Notes: generated by a model not told the origin, from the sequence alone. Shown: positions 1-9,989, counted from the first letter of the stretch. The stretch: 47,508 nt of DNA from Corallococcus interemptor (GCF_003668875.1 NZ_RAWM01000064.1:1-47508); one strand, 5' to 3'. Translations and numbers: made by a program.

Positions 1-777
1 CCCCAGCACCCCCATCAGCGTGCCCCGCATCCGCGCCCACTCCGCCTGGGCGCCGCGCGCGAGCACCAGCTCCAGCCCCTCGCCCACCGGCACGCGGGAC
101 ACGTGCAGCGACACGCCACCCGCGTCCACCTCCGCGCCGTTCGCCCCGCCCGCGCCCGCCGCCGCCAGCAGCGCCTTCGCCTGGACGTCGCGCACCGACC
201 GCGCCACCAGCCGGGGCCCCACGTGCAGCAGCGCCTCCAGCTCCTCGCTCCCCTCGCCCAGCCGCCGCAGGTCCTCTCCGCCCAGCTCCGCGCCCACCAC
301 GAGGAAGCCCACCGGCAGCCCGTTGGACTGCAGCGGCTGCGCCACCGCGAACAGGGGCGCGGCGGACGCCGGCAGCAGCACCTGGCCCTGCTGGCGCATC
401 ACCTTCTCCATGCCCGGCAGGGTCCGCTCGCCGGTGGAGGCGATCACCGTGCCGTCCACGCCCACCAGCGCCAACAGGTCCACGCCCAGCACCGTGCGCT
501 GCTCGTGGAGCAGGGCGTCCGCCTCCGCGTGCTCTTCCGCGAAGGCCGCCGTGAACGCGGGGTTGGCCGCCGCCACGCGCCCCAGCTCCACGAGCACCCG
601 CAGCTCCTGGTCCTTCAACGCCTGCCAGCGGGTCACGTCCCGCGACAGCGAGGAGGCCATCTCGGCCTCGACACGCGAGCGCAGCGACAGCCCCATGAGC
701 GTCACGGTCAGCAGCGTCAGGGTGATGACAACGGCGGTGAGGGCCGCGGTCAGGCGCGCGGCAAGGCTGAGCGTCAT
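1..777 (-). CDS. Partial membrane sensor protein, N-terminal part only
   Basis: The reading frame is open from the ATG at 777 to the left edge, giving 259 residues with no stop. Residues about 8-29 form a hydrophobic membrane helix. Residues about 33-245 form an extracytoplasmic region with the feel of a Cache-like ligand-binding sensor, including a short VGVDGTVIAST stretch. The visible end (MRGTLMGVLG) may begin a second membrane helix. This layout is usual for sensor histidine kinases, diguanylate or adenylate cyclases and chemoreceptors, but the output domain lies outside the window, so no enzyme is named. No clear ribosome binding site precedes the ATG. It lies downstream of the PP2C gene on the same strand, 197 bases away. 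The frame is convincing; the function is inferred. Confidence 0.75.
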   Translation of the reverse strand, partial: MTLSLAARLTAALTAVVITLTLLTVTLMGLSLRSRVEAEMASSLSRDVTRWQALKDQELRVLVELGRVAAANPAFTAAFAEEHAEADALLHEQRTVLGVDLLALVGVDGTVIASTGERTLPGMEKVMRQQGQVLLPASAAPLFAVAQPLQSNGLPVGFLVVGAELGGEDLRRLGEGSEELEALLHVGPRLVARSVRDVQAKALLAAAGAGGANGAEVDAGGVSLHVSRVPVGEGLELVLARGAQAEWARMRGTLMGVLG

Positions 778-974
778 ACGCAACGGGTGCTCGGAGGGGG
801 GAGGGAGACGCGAGGGGGAGGCCCCAGATTAACCTGGAAGATGCGAAGGATTGAAGTCCCTGTGCTGGCTGACTCCCCCGCCGTCCTGACGGACCCATCG
901 CGTCGGGTCGGCGGTCAGGACCGACCTGTGGGGTTCAACCGCCTCGCACTCCCAGCATGTGGCGCGGCGGGTGG

Positions 975-1718
975 CTAGACGGCCACGCGCAGCACCACGG
1001 CGGTGATGTTGTCGCGGCCCCCGGCCGCGTACGCGGCGGCGACGAGCGCGTCACACGCGGCCTGGGCGGAAGCGGGCGCGCGCAGCTGCTCCTGCAACAC
1101 CTCCAGGCCCAGCGGCTCATACAACCCGTCCGAGCACAGGAGGAAGACGTCCCCGGGCTGCGTCTCCAGACGCCGCACGGTGGGCTCCGCGTTCTCCGTG
1201 CCCAGGGCGCGGGTGATGAGGTGGCGCAGGTTGGCGGGGTTGCCGGGCGGCTCGCGGCCGGCCGCGCGCAGCTCCTCGATGAGCGAGTGGTCGCGCGTGA
1301 GCGACTCCAGCTGGCCCTCGCGCAGGCGGTACAGGCGGCTGTCGCCCACGTGGGCCACCGCCGCGCTGCGCTCGCCCACCGCGAGCGCCACCACCGTGGA
1401 GGCCATCTCCTTGAGCTTGCCCACGCGGCGCACGCGCAGGGTGCGCTGGGCGAGCGCCGTGCACGCGGCCAGGTAGTTCTCCTCGCGGCTGCGCGCGGGG
1501 TCCACCGCATCCGGCCAGGTGCCGTCGCGGTCCCGGTCCAACCGGTCGCTGAAGCCCGCGAAGGTGTCCACCACGCACTGGCTGGCGACCTCTCCGCCCT
1601 CCTGGCCCCCCAACCCGTCCGCCACCACGAACAGCCCGCGCTCCGGCAACACGCAGTACGCATCCTCGTTGTGCGGACGCCGGCCAATGTGGGTCTGCCC
1701 CGCGCACTCGAATCTCAT
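975..1718 (-). CDS. PP2C-family serine/threonine protein phosphatase (Stp1-like)
   Basis: This encodes 247 residues, the length of a minimal single-domain bacterial PP2C. Metal-dependent phosphatases of this kind remove phosphate from Ser/Thr and oppose Hanks-type kinases, which are abundant in myxobacteria. The family motifs are present in order: GRRPHNEDAY (E18, D19), VVADGLGG (D34, G35), MASTVVAL near 106, AHVGDSRLY near 123, CSDGL with D196, and GGRDNITAVV with D236, supplying the acidic metal ligands. There is no signal peptide or membrane segment, so it is cytoplasmic. The ATG at 1718 is chosen because AGGAGG lies 8 bases upstream (1727-1732); a GTG at 1724 is too close to that site. 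No kinase gene is adjacent in the window. Confidence 0.93.
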   Translation of the reverse strand: MRFECAGQTHIGRRPHNEDAYCVLPERGLFVVADGLGGQEGGEVASQCVVDTFAGFSDRLDRDRDGTWPDAVDPARSREENYLAACTALAQRTLRVRRVGKLKEMASTVVALAVGERSAAVAHVGDSRLYRLREGQLESLTRDHSLIEELRAAGREPPGNPANLRHLITRALGTENAEPTVRRLETQPGDVFLLCSDGLYEPLGLEVLQEQLRAPASAQAACDALVAAAYAAGGRDNITAVVLRVAV

Positions 1719-2125
1719 CACCACCGCCTCCTGGCTGGGCTCCCGGACAGCAAACGGGAGGCCAACGGCCCGGCCGCTTCACGCCCGGGACGCCCCCAAG
1801 GGGTTTTCGCCCCTGGAGGACGCCTGGGTTCGCGGCCCCTCCGCGCACCCACGCTCTCCTGTCCACCGAGCGACGTTGCGGTCGTCCCGGCCCCGTCCCA
1901 CCGTGACTTTTCAACGGCCGGGACACCCCGGAGGCCCGGGCGGACCTCGTGGGAGGACGCGGGTCCGGCGTCCACGTTCGCGGCAGGGGTGGGAGTCATG
2001 GGCGCCGGTAGGATACCGGGCCTCGTGGCGGATGGGGATCCACTCGCGCCCCCTAGCAACTCCCGCCGGGCCCGGCGGACAATGCAGGAGCCGCCCGACC
2101 TGCGGGCCATCACCCGAGGACCACC
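1719..2125. other. Noncoding divergent promoter region
   Basis: About 400 bases separate the divergent PP2C gene and the acidic-protein gene. The only local structure I can point to is a modest hairpin at 1796-1816 (arms CCAAGGGG and CCCCTGG around TTTTCG). I could not identify convincing -35/-10 or sigma-54 elements. Frames crossing it look like shadows: proline/arginine-rich with no domain. Confidence 0.4.
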
Positions 2126-3109
2126 ATGACCTCCATCCGCCGCGTGGGTTCTGGCATCTCCACCTCCCGGGCCTGGTCCATCTCCTCCGAGCTGGAGGTC
2201 ACCGCGCCGGTGAAGCAGGAGCCCATGACGCCGGTGGAGCCGGTGCGCAAGGGCTTCTCCGACGCCAGCGACTTCAAAGCGGATGCCGACGGCGACCTGG
2301 CGGGTGCGCTGCTCGCGGACCTGGGGCTGACGCCGGACGCGGCGTCCTCCACCTCGGACGACCCGGAGCCCCGCGCCGCGCTGCTGGAGAACCCCCACCT
2401 GCGCACCTTCGCGGGGGAGAGCACCTTCGAAGCCGCCGCGCCCGCGTACGCGCAGCGGCTGGGCCTGCCGCAGGCGTCCACGCCCATGCTCCAGGCGCGC
2501 CACTTCCAGCAGACGGAGCGCCGCGCGGAGGCCCCGCCGGCGGATCCCTCCATGGACCCGTCCGACATCCTGTCGCCGGACGCGGCCGCGTGGGAGCTGC
2601 AGAACCTGGACACCATGCCGAGCACCGTCTCCTCGAAGGAGGCGGAGGACCTGCTCTTCCTCCTGGAGTCCGGAGACCTGTCCGGCCTGAGCGACGAGGA
2701 GCTGGACGCGCTGAGCAACGAGCTGGGCACGGAGGACGCGGACCTTCAGGCATCCGGAGACGTGGACGTCGTCCCGGAGGAGGCGGACGAATTCCTGGCC
2801 ACGATGGAGGACAGCGGGCCGGAGCTGAATCTGGAAGCGCCCCAGGCCGCCCCGTCATCGAGCGACTTCCTCGCGGACGCGGACGACTTCACGATGGAGG
2901 CCGTGCAGGCGGAGGCCGCCTACTCCGCGGCCTACGCGGAGGCGCTGTCCACGGGCACGCCGCTGCCGCCCGCGCGGCGCGAGGCGCCCGTCTCCGAACC
3001 GGAGCCGAGCGTCGTGGTGGACGCCGCGGACGTCGAGGACGTGCAGGACGCGGACCTCGTGGAGGTCGACGCGGCCCAGACGCCCCCGCCGCCTCCGCTC
3101 GAATCCTGA
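2126..3109 (+). CDS. Acidic, probably disordered hypothetical protein
   Basis: This encodes 327 residues with no domain I recognise. It is strikingly rich in Asp, Glu, Ala, Ser and Pro and poor in Lys, with repeated acidic stretches such as LLFLLESGDLSGLSDEELD (near 176-194) and a Pro-rich tail (TPPPPPLES). There is no signal peptide or membrane helix. The composition suggests a mostly unstructured cytoplasmic protein with a few short helices, perhaps an interaction scaffold; that is inference. Codon choice is typical of the surrounding genes, which supports real coding. Its TGA stop abuts the stop of the convergent gene, the two forming the palindrome TGATCA at 3107-3112. The ATG follows GAGGACCACC, a usable ribosome binding site. 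Confidence 0.7.
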   Translation: MTSIRRVGSGISTSRAWSISSELEVTAPVKQEPMTPVEPVRKGFSDASDFKADADGDLAGALLADLGLTPDAASSTSDDPEPRAALLENPHLRTFAGESTFEAAAPAYAQRLGLPQASTPMLQARHFQQTERRAEAPPADPSMDPSDILSPDAAAWELQNLDTMPSTVSSKEAEDLLFLLESGDLSGLSDEELDALSNELGTEDADLQASGDVDVVPEEADEFLATMEDSGPELNLEAPQAAPSSSDFLADADDFTMEAVQAEAAYSAAYAEALSTGTPLPPARREAPVSEPEPSVVVDAADVEDVQDADLVEVDAAQTPPPPPLES

Positions 3110-4405
3110 TCAGGGCTCCGGCGTGTCCTGGAGCGCGGCGTCGAGCTGCTTCTGCGCCTCCATGACGTCCTTCTCCAGCTCGCGCCGGTAGCGGTCGCGC
3201 TCGGGGCTCCTCCACTCCGCATCCGAGAACTGCGAGAGCGAGTACTCGCGCGTGGTGTGCACGGGCCCGCGCAGCGTGACCATCAGCTCGCGGTCCGGGT
3301 CCCCCATCTCCTTGAGCAGGAAGCCCTCCACGTCACGCAGGGTCAGCGGGAAGGTGGGCTGGTCATCGACGACGACCTTGCCGAAGACGTTGAGCTTCAC
3401 CTCCTGCGCCCCCTCCTGCAGCTCCTCGTTGAACGACAGCACCGCGAACGGCACGCCGCCCTCGTCGTCCAGCCGTCCGGACACCACGTACCGCCCCGCC
3501 TTGCGCACCTGGACGGCCAGGTACAGGTCCAGCGACCCGCCCTCCAGCACCTCGCGCACCCTGCCGGTGAACGTGGCCGGCGGCGCGGGCGTGTAGAGCA
3601 CGTCGAAGAACGCCGAGTCCTCCAGCGCCCCCGAGCGCACGCGCAGGGCCACGCGCAGCGTGCCGGAGAACATGGCGAAGCCCTGCTTCGACGGCTGGAA
3701 GCGCCCGGTGAGCAGCCCGTCCCCGGCCACCGCGTCGCCGCCCTGGCCGGCATCGCCGAAGGCCACCGGCACGCCCGGCATGCCGCCCGCGTCCGCCAGG
3801 TGGTCCGCCTCGTGCGCCGTCGCGGACACCACCTCGCACGGGCGCGGCGAGCGGCGCGAGTCCTCGCACGCCACGGTGAAGAGCACGGACTCGTCACCGA
3901 CGACGAACACCTTGTCCTGCTTGAGCCGCAGCTGCACGTCGGAGGTCCCGTCCTCCGCGGCCTTGGGGCTCAGCGGCCGCGTGCGCTCCGGCTCCGCCAG
4001 CTCCATCTGGTCCGGGTGCTCGCGGCTGGGCCGCGACTCGGGCGGGTAGCGCGTGGCCGCCACGTAGGACTCCAACGAGCGCTTCGCGCGCTCCAGCCGC
4101 TTCTGCCACAGCTCCCGGCGGGCCTCGCGCTCGCGGGCCTCCGGGCTGAGCAGTGACGGCGCCGCGGGCTCGGCCGCCGCCAGGGCCTGGCCGCCGCGCT
4201 CCGCCGGTGCCCGGGCCGCCTCGTGGGCGTCGGACACCGGGGCGGAAGGAGGCTCCGGTGCGCCCTCCGGCGCTTCGGCCCCCTCGCCTCCCTGCCACCA
4301 GAAGAACGCGCCCCCCACGAGCACCAGGGGCACGAGCGCAAGCAACCACCGGCCGTGGCGCAGCCGGGAGGCGGAAGGGGAGGAGCCGTCGTCGGGGGTC
4401 ATCAT
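3110..4405 (-). CDS. Membrane-anchored hypothetical protein with large periplasmic region
   Basis: This encodes 431 residues. A short basic N-terminus is followed by one hydrophobic helix at about 20-38 (LLALVPLVLVGGAFFWW), an Ala/Pro/Glu-rich linker to about 90, and a charged helix (about 88-115). A beta-rich region of about 150-370 follows, containing GDGLLTGRFQPS, phrases such as LRVALRVRSG, and FTGRVREVLEGGSLDL. The C-terminus is a charged helix (RDRYRRELEKDVMEAQKQLDAA). The beta region resembles the extracellular 'choice-of-anchor' type domains seen in myxobacterial surface proteins, but I cannot assign a family firmly. Two adjacent ATG codons (4405, 4402) are possible starts and no strong ribosome binding site separates them. 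It is convergent with the acidic-protein gene, stop to stop. Confidence 0.75.
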   Translation of the reverse strand: MMTPDDGSSPSASRLRHGRWLLALVPLVLVGGAFFWWQGGEGAEAPEGAPEPPSAPVSDAHEAARAPAERGGQALAAAEPAAPSLLSPEAREREARRELWQKRLERAKRSLESYVAATRYPPESRPSREHPDQMELAEPERTRPLSPKAAEDGTSDVQLRLKQDKVFVVGDESVLFTVACEDSRRSPRPCEVVSATAHEADHLADAGGMPGVPVAFGDAGQGGDAVAGDGLLTGRFQPSKQGFAMFSGTLRVALRVRSGALEDSAFFDVLYTPAPPATFTGRVREVLEGGSLDLYLAVQVRKAGRYVVSGRLDDEGGVPFAVLSFNEELQEGAQEVKLNVFGKVVVDDQPTFPLTLRDVEGFLLKEMGDPDRELMVTLRGPVHTTREYSLSQFSDAEWRSPERDRYRRELEKDVMEAQKQLDAALQDTPEP

Positions 4406-4441
4406 CGGGCTTCGCCGGAGGGGGCGGGGGAAGCCTTCAGT

Positions 4442-5326
4442 CTAGTACGCGTACGTGACCATGTACTCGCGCACCTTGCCGACGATGCCGCCCCAGTTGC
4501 CGTTGGCGTAGTGGTTGACCGACTCACTGTCGTCGCGCCACGCCACCGAGTGGTAGCTCCACTTCGCCCGGCCGTCGCTGCACGCGGCCGTGCCCGTGGT
4601 GAGCGTGCCGCCGCAGAACCAGTCGCCCGGGTTGCAGTACGACCCGTTGCCGGTGCCGGACACACCGCCGGTGGAGTGGTAGGCCACCGCCTCGTCGTCC
4701 TGTCCCGGGAGGATGCCGGAGTACGCCGTGCCCTTGGAGGCGGCGAACATGTAGAACCACGTGTTGCGCGTGGTGTTGTGGTTGTACATGGCGCGCGCCG
4801 TGGTGGTGACCAGGTCGCTCACCAGGGGCTCGCTCACCGCCCAGTCGCCGTGGTCCGCCAGCTCGCTGCCGCCGCCCGCGCCGGACGCCACCGCCACCCA
4901 CTTGATGTTCCAGCCGGTCTGCGTGGCCGTGCCCGCGTTGCCGCATTCGCCGCTGCTGTTGGGGATGGCGTTCTTCACCTGCCGCGTGCTGCCGCCGTAC
5001 AGCGCCAGCGCGTAGCCGATCTGCAGGTCACCGGCGCTGTGCGCGGCGATGTAACAGGAGTTGGTGCCCGTGCAGAAGCAGTCCAGCGCGTTGCGGATGC
5101 GGTAGTTCTCCGCGCCCACGCGCTGCGTGCCGTTCCAGTTGACCGCCTTCTTGTTCACGCCCGCCGCGGTGGTGGACGGCCCCCAGTAGCTGAAGTCGTT
5201 GTAGTTGCCCGGCTGCGTCGAGCCGCCGTTGCGGCCGTGGATCCACAGCGTGTAGTTCGTCGCGGCGGCCTCGGTGCCCACCAACAGCGTCGCAACGGTC
5301 ACGGCCGCGCCAATCAGCATCTTCAT
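4442..5326 (-). CDS. Secreted alpha/beta-hydrolase-like protein
   Basis: This encodes 294 residues starting with a classical signal peptide (MKMLIGAAVTVATLLVG, cleavage probably after AAA at about 20-22), so it is exported. The mature part begins with NYTLWIHGRNGG, reminiscent of the HG oxyanion strand of lipases and esterases. At 94-100 it has AAHSAGD, which fits a nucleophile elbow (A-x-S-x-G) with Ser97. Later DDEAVAYHSTGG and WSYHSVAWRDDSESVNHY could supply acid and His residues. Several cysteines (C83, C85, C91 and others) suggest disulfides. The catalytic reading is inference from local motifs. The start at 5326 is preceded by AGGAGA at about 10 bases. It lies downstream of an aminotransferase gene on the same strand after a 162-base gap. 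Confidence 0.7.
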   Translation of the reverse strand: MKMLIGAAVTVATLLVGTEAAATNYTLWIHGRNGGSTQPGNYNDFSYWGPSTTAAGVNKKAVNWNGTQRVGAENYRIRNALDCFCTGTNSCYIAAHSAGDLQIGYALALYGGSTRQVKNAIPNSSGECGNAGTATQTGWNIKWVAVASGAGGGSELADHGDWAVSEPLVSDLVTTTARAMYNHNTTRNTWFYMFAASKGTAYSGILPGQDDEAVAYHSTGGVSGTGNGSYCNPGDWFCGGTLTTGTAACSDGRAKWSYHSVAWRDDSESVNHYANGNWGGIVGKVREYMVTYAY

Positions 5327-5488
5327 CGGAGTGTGTCTCCTGGCCTCTCGGGGGGATGAGAGGGCTTTTACGCACGGCCCCAGGCCGGGCGAGGGGACAA
5401 CCACTCTAGGGGTTGTTTCAGTTGAAGGCGATAAGCCGAAAGTCCAGTGGTCAGTGGAAACCCTGACGCACCGCGCTGGCGTGAAACG

Positions 5489-6622
5489 TTACTCCTGCGC
5501 GTCCAGCCCTCCCTCTCGTACGAAGCGTTCCAGGCGCTCCAGTGCTTCCAGCAGGTTGGCGCGGCCCAACCCCAACCGGAAGTGATTGCCCGGAAAGCCA
5601 TACACATGGCCTGGCAACAGCAACACACCCTCACGGGTAATCAGTGACTCAGTGAAACGTGCCACCGGGATGTTTCGTAGCAGACGGGGGAAGGCCACGC
5701 TGCCGGCGCGCGGGCGCACCCAGTGGAAGGTGTCCGCGTGGCGCGCGAAGAAGTCATCCAGCCGCGCGAGGTTCGCGGTGAGCAGGCCGCGGCTGCGCTC
5801 CAGCACGCGGTCGCGGGCGCGCAGCGCGATGAGGGCCAGCTGCTCGCTGGGGGCGCTGTTGCACAGCGACGTGTAGTCCTTGAAGGCGCGGCAGCGCGCG
5901 AGCAGCTCCTGGTCCCTGGTGGCCAGCCACCCCACGCGCAGGCCCGCGAGGCCGAACGCCTTGGACATCACGCCCAGGCTCACGCCTTTTGGAAAGCACG
6001 ACGCGGCGGGCGGCAGCGTGTCGTTCGGGTCGTACTCCAGCAGGCGGTACACCTCGTCGGAGAAGAGGTGGATGCCGCGCTCCTCGCACAGCGCGCACAG
6101 CTTCTGGAACGTCGCGCGGTCCGGCAGCGAGCCCGTGGGGTTGTGCGGGAAGTTCACCACGACCATGCGCGTGTCCGGGCGCAGCGCCGCGGTGAGCGCG
6201 TCCAGGTCCAGGGCCCAGCCGTCCTCCTCGCGCAGGGGCAGCAGCGTCACGTCCGCGCCGGTGGCGCGCGCCACCTCGTACAGCGACTGGTAGCCCGGCC
6301 AGGTGACGACGGCGTGCGTGCCGGGCCCCATCAGGACGTTCATCGCGACGAACAGGGCCTCCTGCGCGCCCGCGAAGGTGAGGACGTCCTCCGGGAACAG
6401 GCCCGGGTACATGCCGGCGATGGCGTCGCGCAGCGCGGGCAGGCCGGCCGTCTCCGTGTAGCCGAGCGTCAGCCCGTCCCAGCGGGCGCGGTCCTCCGGC
6501 GACGCGAGCGCCAGCAGGTCCGCCATGCGCCAGCCCTCGATGTCGGAGGAGCACAGGAGGAAGGGCGCGGCGAACTCCCAGCGCGCGAAGTACCGCTCCA
6601 GTTCGAAGTCGGGAATGCGCAT
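5489..6622 (-). CDS. PLP-dependent aminotransferase, class I/II fold
   Basis: This encodes 377 residues, the length of a fold-type I aminotransferase. These enzymes move amino groups, or perform lyase reactions, using pyridoxal phosphate. Conserved landmarks are the LTLGYTETAGLPALRDAIA region, NFPHNPTG, the DEVY motif with the PLP-contacting Asp, SKAFGLAGLRVGW with the Schiff-base Lys, and a C-terminal FRLGLGR with the carboxylate-binding Arg. Overall it resembles the branch that includes capreomycidine synthase-type enzymes, but the substrate cannot be read from sequence. An upstream in-frame ATG exists at 6634, but the one at 6622 has GGAGG five bases before it, so I chose 6622. It diverges from the thioredoxin-like gene; the 160 bases between probably hold both promoters. 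Confidence 0.9.
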   Translation of the reverse strand: MRIPDFELERYFARWEFAAPFLLCSSDIEGWRMADLLALASPEDRARWDGLTLGYTETAGLPALRDAIAGMYPGLFPEDVLTFAGAQEALFVAMNVLMGPGTHAVVTWPGYQSLYEVARATGADVTLLPLREEDGWALDLDALTAALRPDTRMVVVNFPHNPTGSLPDRATFQKLCALCEERGIHLFSDEVYRLLEYDPNDTLPPAASCFPKGVSLGVMSKAFGLAGLRVGWLATRDQELLARCRAFKDYTSLCNSAPSEQLALIALRARDRVLERSRGLLTANLARLDDFFARHADTFHWVRPRAGSVAFPRLLRNIPVARFTESLITREGVLLLPGHVYGFPGNHFRLGLGRANLLEALERLERFVREGGLDAQE

Positions 6623-6782
6623 CACGTCCTCCATGCCCGCCTGCCCACCGGCGGGCGGAGCGGACAACAGTCCTTGCCGGACAGGCGAGCGGACGGGCGC
6701 GCCGCCGGGAGCAGCCGGTGACGCATGCATAGCTTGAGTCACGTCCCGTTGAAGCGCTTTCCACTTCCCATAGGGAGCCCGT

Positions 6783-7292
6783 ATGGCCTCGACGAAAATC
6801 CCGCTCACGCTCCTGGACCCGGATGGCGGGTGGGTGAATGCCCCCGTCCACGTCTCGGAGCTCGATGGACTGCCCGTCCTCCTGCACTTCTGGACCATGG
6901 ACTGCGAGGACTGCGCCGAGCAGTTCGAGGCCGTGAACCAGTGGGTGGTGGACTACGGGCCCAAGGGCCTGAAGGTCATTGGCGTGGACGTCACCCACGA
7001 CGAGACGGAGCTGCGGGACACCAACAAGGTGGAGGGCTTCGCGCGCGAGCACGGCCTGCGCTACCCCATCGCCATGGATGACGGCTCCATGGCCAAGGCC
7101 TACGGCGTGGACAAGCACCCCGCCTTCCTCCTCTTCGGCACGGATGGACGGCTGAAGAACCGCATTGGCGGCAAGGACGCCCTGCGCCGCGTGCGCAAGC
7201 TGCTCAAGGACCTGCCCGGCCAGGAACAGCCCGCGCTGCACGGCGAGGTGTCCCGCGAGCAGGAGGACCAGGCCGCGGCCTCCAATCCCTGA
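6783..7292 (+). CDS. Thioredoxin-like TlpA/redoxin family protein
   Basis: This encodes 169 residues with a thioredoxin fold. PVLLHFWTMDCEDC carries a CxxC active site at Cys41 and Cys44, where TlpA/ResA proteins usually have W-C-x-x-C. The spaced VIGVDVTHDE strand and a cis-proline segment (KHPAFLLFGTDG, near 108) follow. Proteins of this family catalyse thiol-disulfide exchange or, in redoxin branches, peroxide reduction. No signal peptide or lipobox is present, so unlike most TlpA proteins this one looks cytoplasmic, consistent with a reductive role. The tail (residues 145-169) is acidic and Gln/Glu-rich. It is followed 35 bases later by a short-chain dehydrogenase on the same strand, probably co-transcribed. 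Confidence 0.88.
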   Translation: MASTKIPLTLLDPDGGWVNAPVHVSELDGLPVLLHFWTMDCEDCAEQFEAVNQWVVDYGPKGLKVIGVDVTHDETELRDTNKVEGFAREHGLRYPIAMDDGSMAKAYGVDKHPAFLLFGTDGRLKNRIGGKDALRRVRKLLKDLPGQEQPALHGEVSREQEDQAAASNP

Positions 7293-7327
7293 GCCTTCCA
7301 CCCTTCCCTCCCCTGGAGAGTCGCACC

Positions 7328-8368
7328 ATGGCTGACCGACGACACACCGAGCGAAAGGGCTTCTCCCTGGGCGCGATTGCCGCCGGGGTGGGGGCCGCCG
7401 TGGGGCTGACGCGCGCGCTGCGGCCGCGCTACAGCTTCAAGGGCAAGACGGTCGTCATCACCGGAGGCTCCCGGGGGCTGGGGCTGGTGATGGCGCGCAT
7501 GTTCCTGAAGGAAGGCGCGCGCGTGGCCATCTGCGGACGCGACGTTGAATCGCTCAAGCGCGCCCACGCGGACCTGGAGCGCCTGGGCGGCGAGGTGCTG
7601 ACCCTGCGCTGCGACGTGCGCGACCAGGTGCAGGTGGACGCCATGGTGGGCGCCGTCCACGAGCAGTGGGGCGCGGTGGACGTGCTCATCAACAACGCGG
7701 GCGTCATCATGGTGGGCCCGCTGGAGTCCATGACGCTGGAGGACTTCGAGGAGGCGGTGGACGTCCACCTGTGGGGCCCGCTGTACACGACGCTCGCGGT
7801 GACGCCGGACATGAAGGCGAAGGGCGAGGGCCGCATCGTCAACGTGTCCTCCATGGGAGGCAAGCTGAGCATCCCGCACCTGGTGCCGTACTCCGCCAGC
7901 AAGTTCGCGCTGGTGGGCCTGTCGGACGGGTTCCGCACGGAGCTGGCCCAGGACGGCATCCGCGTGACGACGGCGTGCCCGTCCCTCATCCGCACCGGCA
8001 GCCCGCGCAACGCCAACTTCAAGGGCGACCACGAGAAGGAGTACGCGTGGTTCCACGTGAGCAATTCGATGATGGGCGTGTCCATGAGCGCCGAGCGCGT
8101 GGCGCGAAAAATCATCGAAGCGTGCCGCCGGGGTGACGCGGAGGCGCTGGTGGGCATGCCCGCGAAGCTGGGCGCGGTGGGCCGGGCGCTGGCGCCCAAC
8201 CTCACCGCGCGCGTGCTGGACGTCGTCAACCGGATGCTGCCCCAGGACAGCACCCCGGAGCGCTACAAGGGCCACGAGAGCGAGACACCCCTCACCCGCT
8301 CCTGGCTCACGGAGATGAGCCGCCGCGCGGCGGAGCGCAACAACGAGAACGAGGTGTCCCTGCACTGA
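7328..8368 (+). CDS. Short-chain dehydrogenase/reductase with N-terminal hydrophobic segment
   Basis: This encodes 346 residues, longer than the usual 250-residue SDR. The NAD(P)-binding motif TGGSRGLG is at 45-52, INNAG at 121-125, the catalytic Ser in NVSSMGG near 174, and YSASK with Tyr188 and Lys192. An Arg after the first strand (CGRD, residue 71) fits NADP(H) preference. Residues about 13-30 (SLGAIAAGVGAAVGLTRA) are hydrophobic and Gly/Ala-rich and may associate with membrane. The C-terminal 80 residues extend past the core. It converges with the glycosyltransferase gene, ending 12 bases from that gene's stop; a short AAGGCC/GGCCTT dyad sits at 8373-8389. Substrate unknown. Confidence 0.92.
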   Translation: MADRRHTERKGFSLGAIAAGVGAAVGLTRALRPRYSFKGKTVVITGGSRGLGLVMARMFLKEGARVAICGRDVESLKRAHADLERLGGEVLTLRCDVRDQVQVDAMVGAVHEQWGAVDVLINNAGVIMVGPLESMTLEDFEEAVDVHLWGPLYTTLAVTPDMKAKGEGRIVNVSSMGGKLSIPHLVPYSASKFALVGLSDGFRTELAQDGIRVTTACPSLIRTGSPRNANFKGDHEKEYAWFHVSNSMMGVSMSAERVARKIIEACRRGDAEALVGMPAKLGAVGRALAPNLTARVLDVVNRMLPQDSTPERYKGHESETPLTRSWLTEMSRRAAERNNENEVSLH

Positions 8369-8380
8369 CGGGAAGGCCGC

Positions 8381-9490
<1,110 letters not shown>

Positions 9491-9563
9491 GGTCCGGAAG
9501 CATACGCCCGGGACACCCTCCCCTGTCCCCTCCAGGCCGGGACGGTGCTACGCCTCCCGGTCC

Positions 9564-9860
9564 ATGACCTCCCTGCCCTCGCCCCGGGGTGCCTCCGTCC
9601 TGCGCGCCGCGGCGTTCGGCGGCATCGCGGGCCTGATGCTGGGCGGCCTGGGGCTGCTCGGGCTGGGCGTGCGGGCGCTCTTCGCCCCCGAGGACTGCGC
9701 GAAGCTGTCCCCCCAGGAGTGCCAGCTCCTCCATGAGACGGACCGCGACCTGGGCCGCGTGCAGACGCTCTCCGGCGGGGCGCTCGTCGCCCTGGGCGCC
9801 GCCCTCTTCGCCCTCACCCGCCCGCGTCCACCCGAGGACGGCCATGACTCCAGCGTTTGA
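9564..9860 (+). CDS. Small membrane protein with two helices
   Basis: From the ATG at 9564 this encodes 98 residues. Two hydrophobic stretches are clear: about 13-38 (AAAFGGIAGLMLGGLGLLGLG) and about 70-85 (SGGALVALGAALFAL). Between them lies a short polar loop with two cysteines (EDC and QEC), probably extracytoplasmic and possibly disulfide-linked. No family recognised. An earlier in-frame ATG at 9489 would overlap the divergent glycosyltransferase start, so the shorter form is preferred. No strong ribosome binding site was found for either. Confidence 0.5.
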   Translation: MTSLPSPRGASVLRAAAFGGIAGLMLGGLGLLGLGVRALFAPEDCAKLSPQECQLLHETDRDLGRVQTLSGGALVALGAALFALTRPRPPEDGHDSSV

Positions 9861-9931
9861 GAGCCCAAGGATTTCGCCGCGCCGCGCAAGCAGCCGGGCA
9901 CCTTGTCCCTGTAGGTCATTTTCGCGAGCAG

Positions 9932-9950
9932 GGTAGGTCTACTAATTACC
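9932..9950. promoter_or_regulatory. Candidate LysR-type operator
   Basis: A 19-base interrupted dyad, GGTA-N11-TACC, contains the T-N11-A spacing typical of LysR-family binding sites. It sits 40 bases upstream of the lysR-type ATG, in a locally AT-richer stretch, as expected for autoregulation. Sequence match only. Confidence 0.35.
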
Positions 9951-9989
9951 ACTGGCCCGGCCATTAGGTTTGAGGGTAGGAGACAGCCC

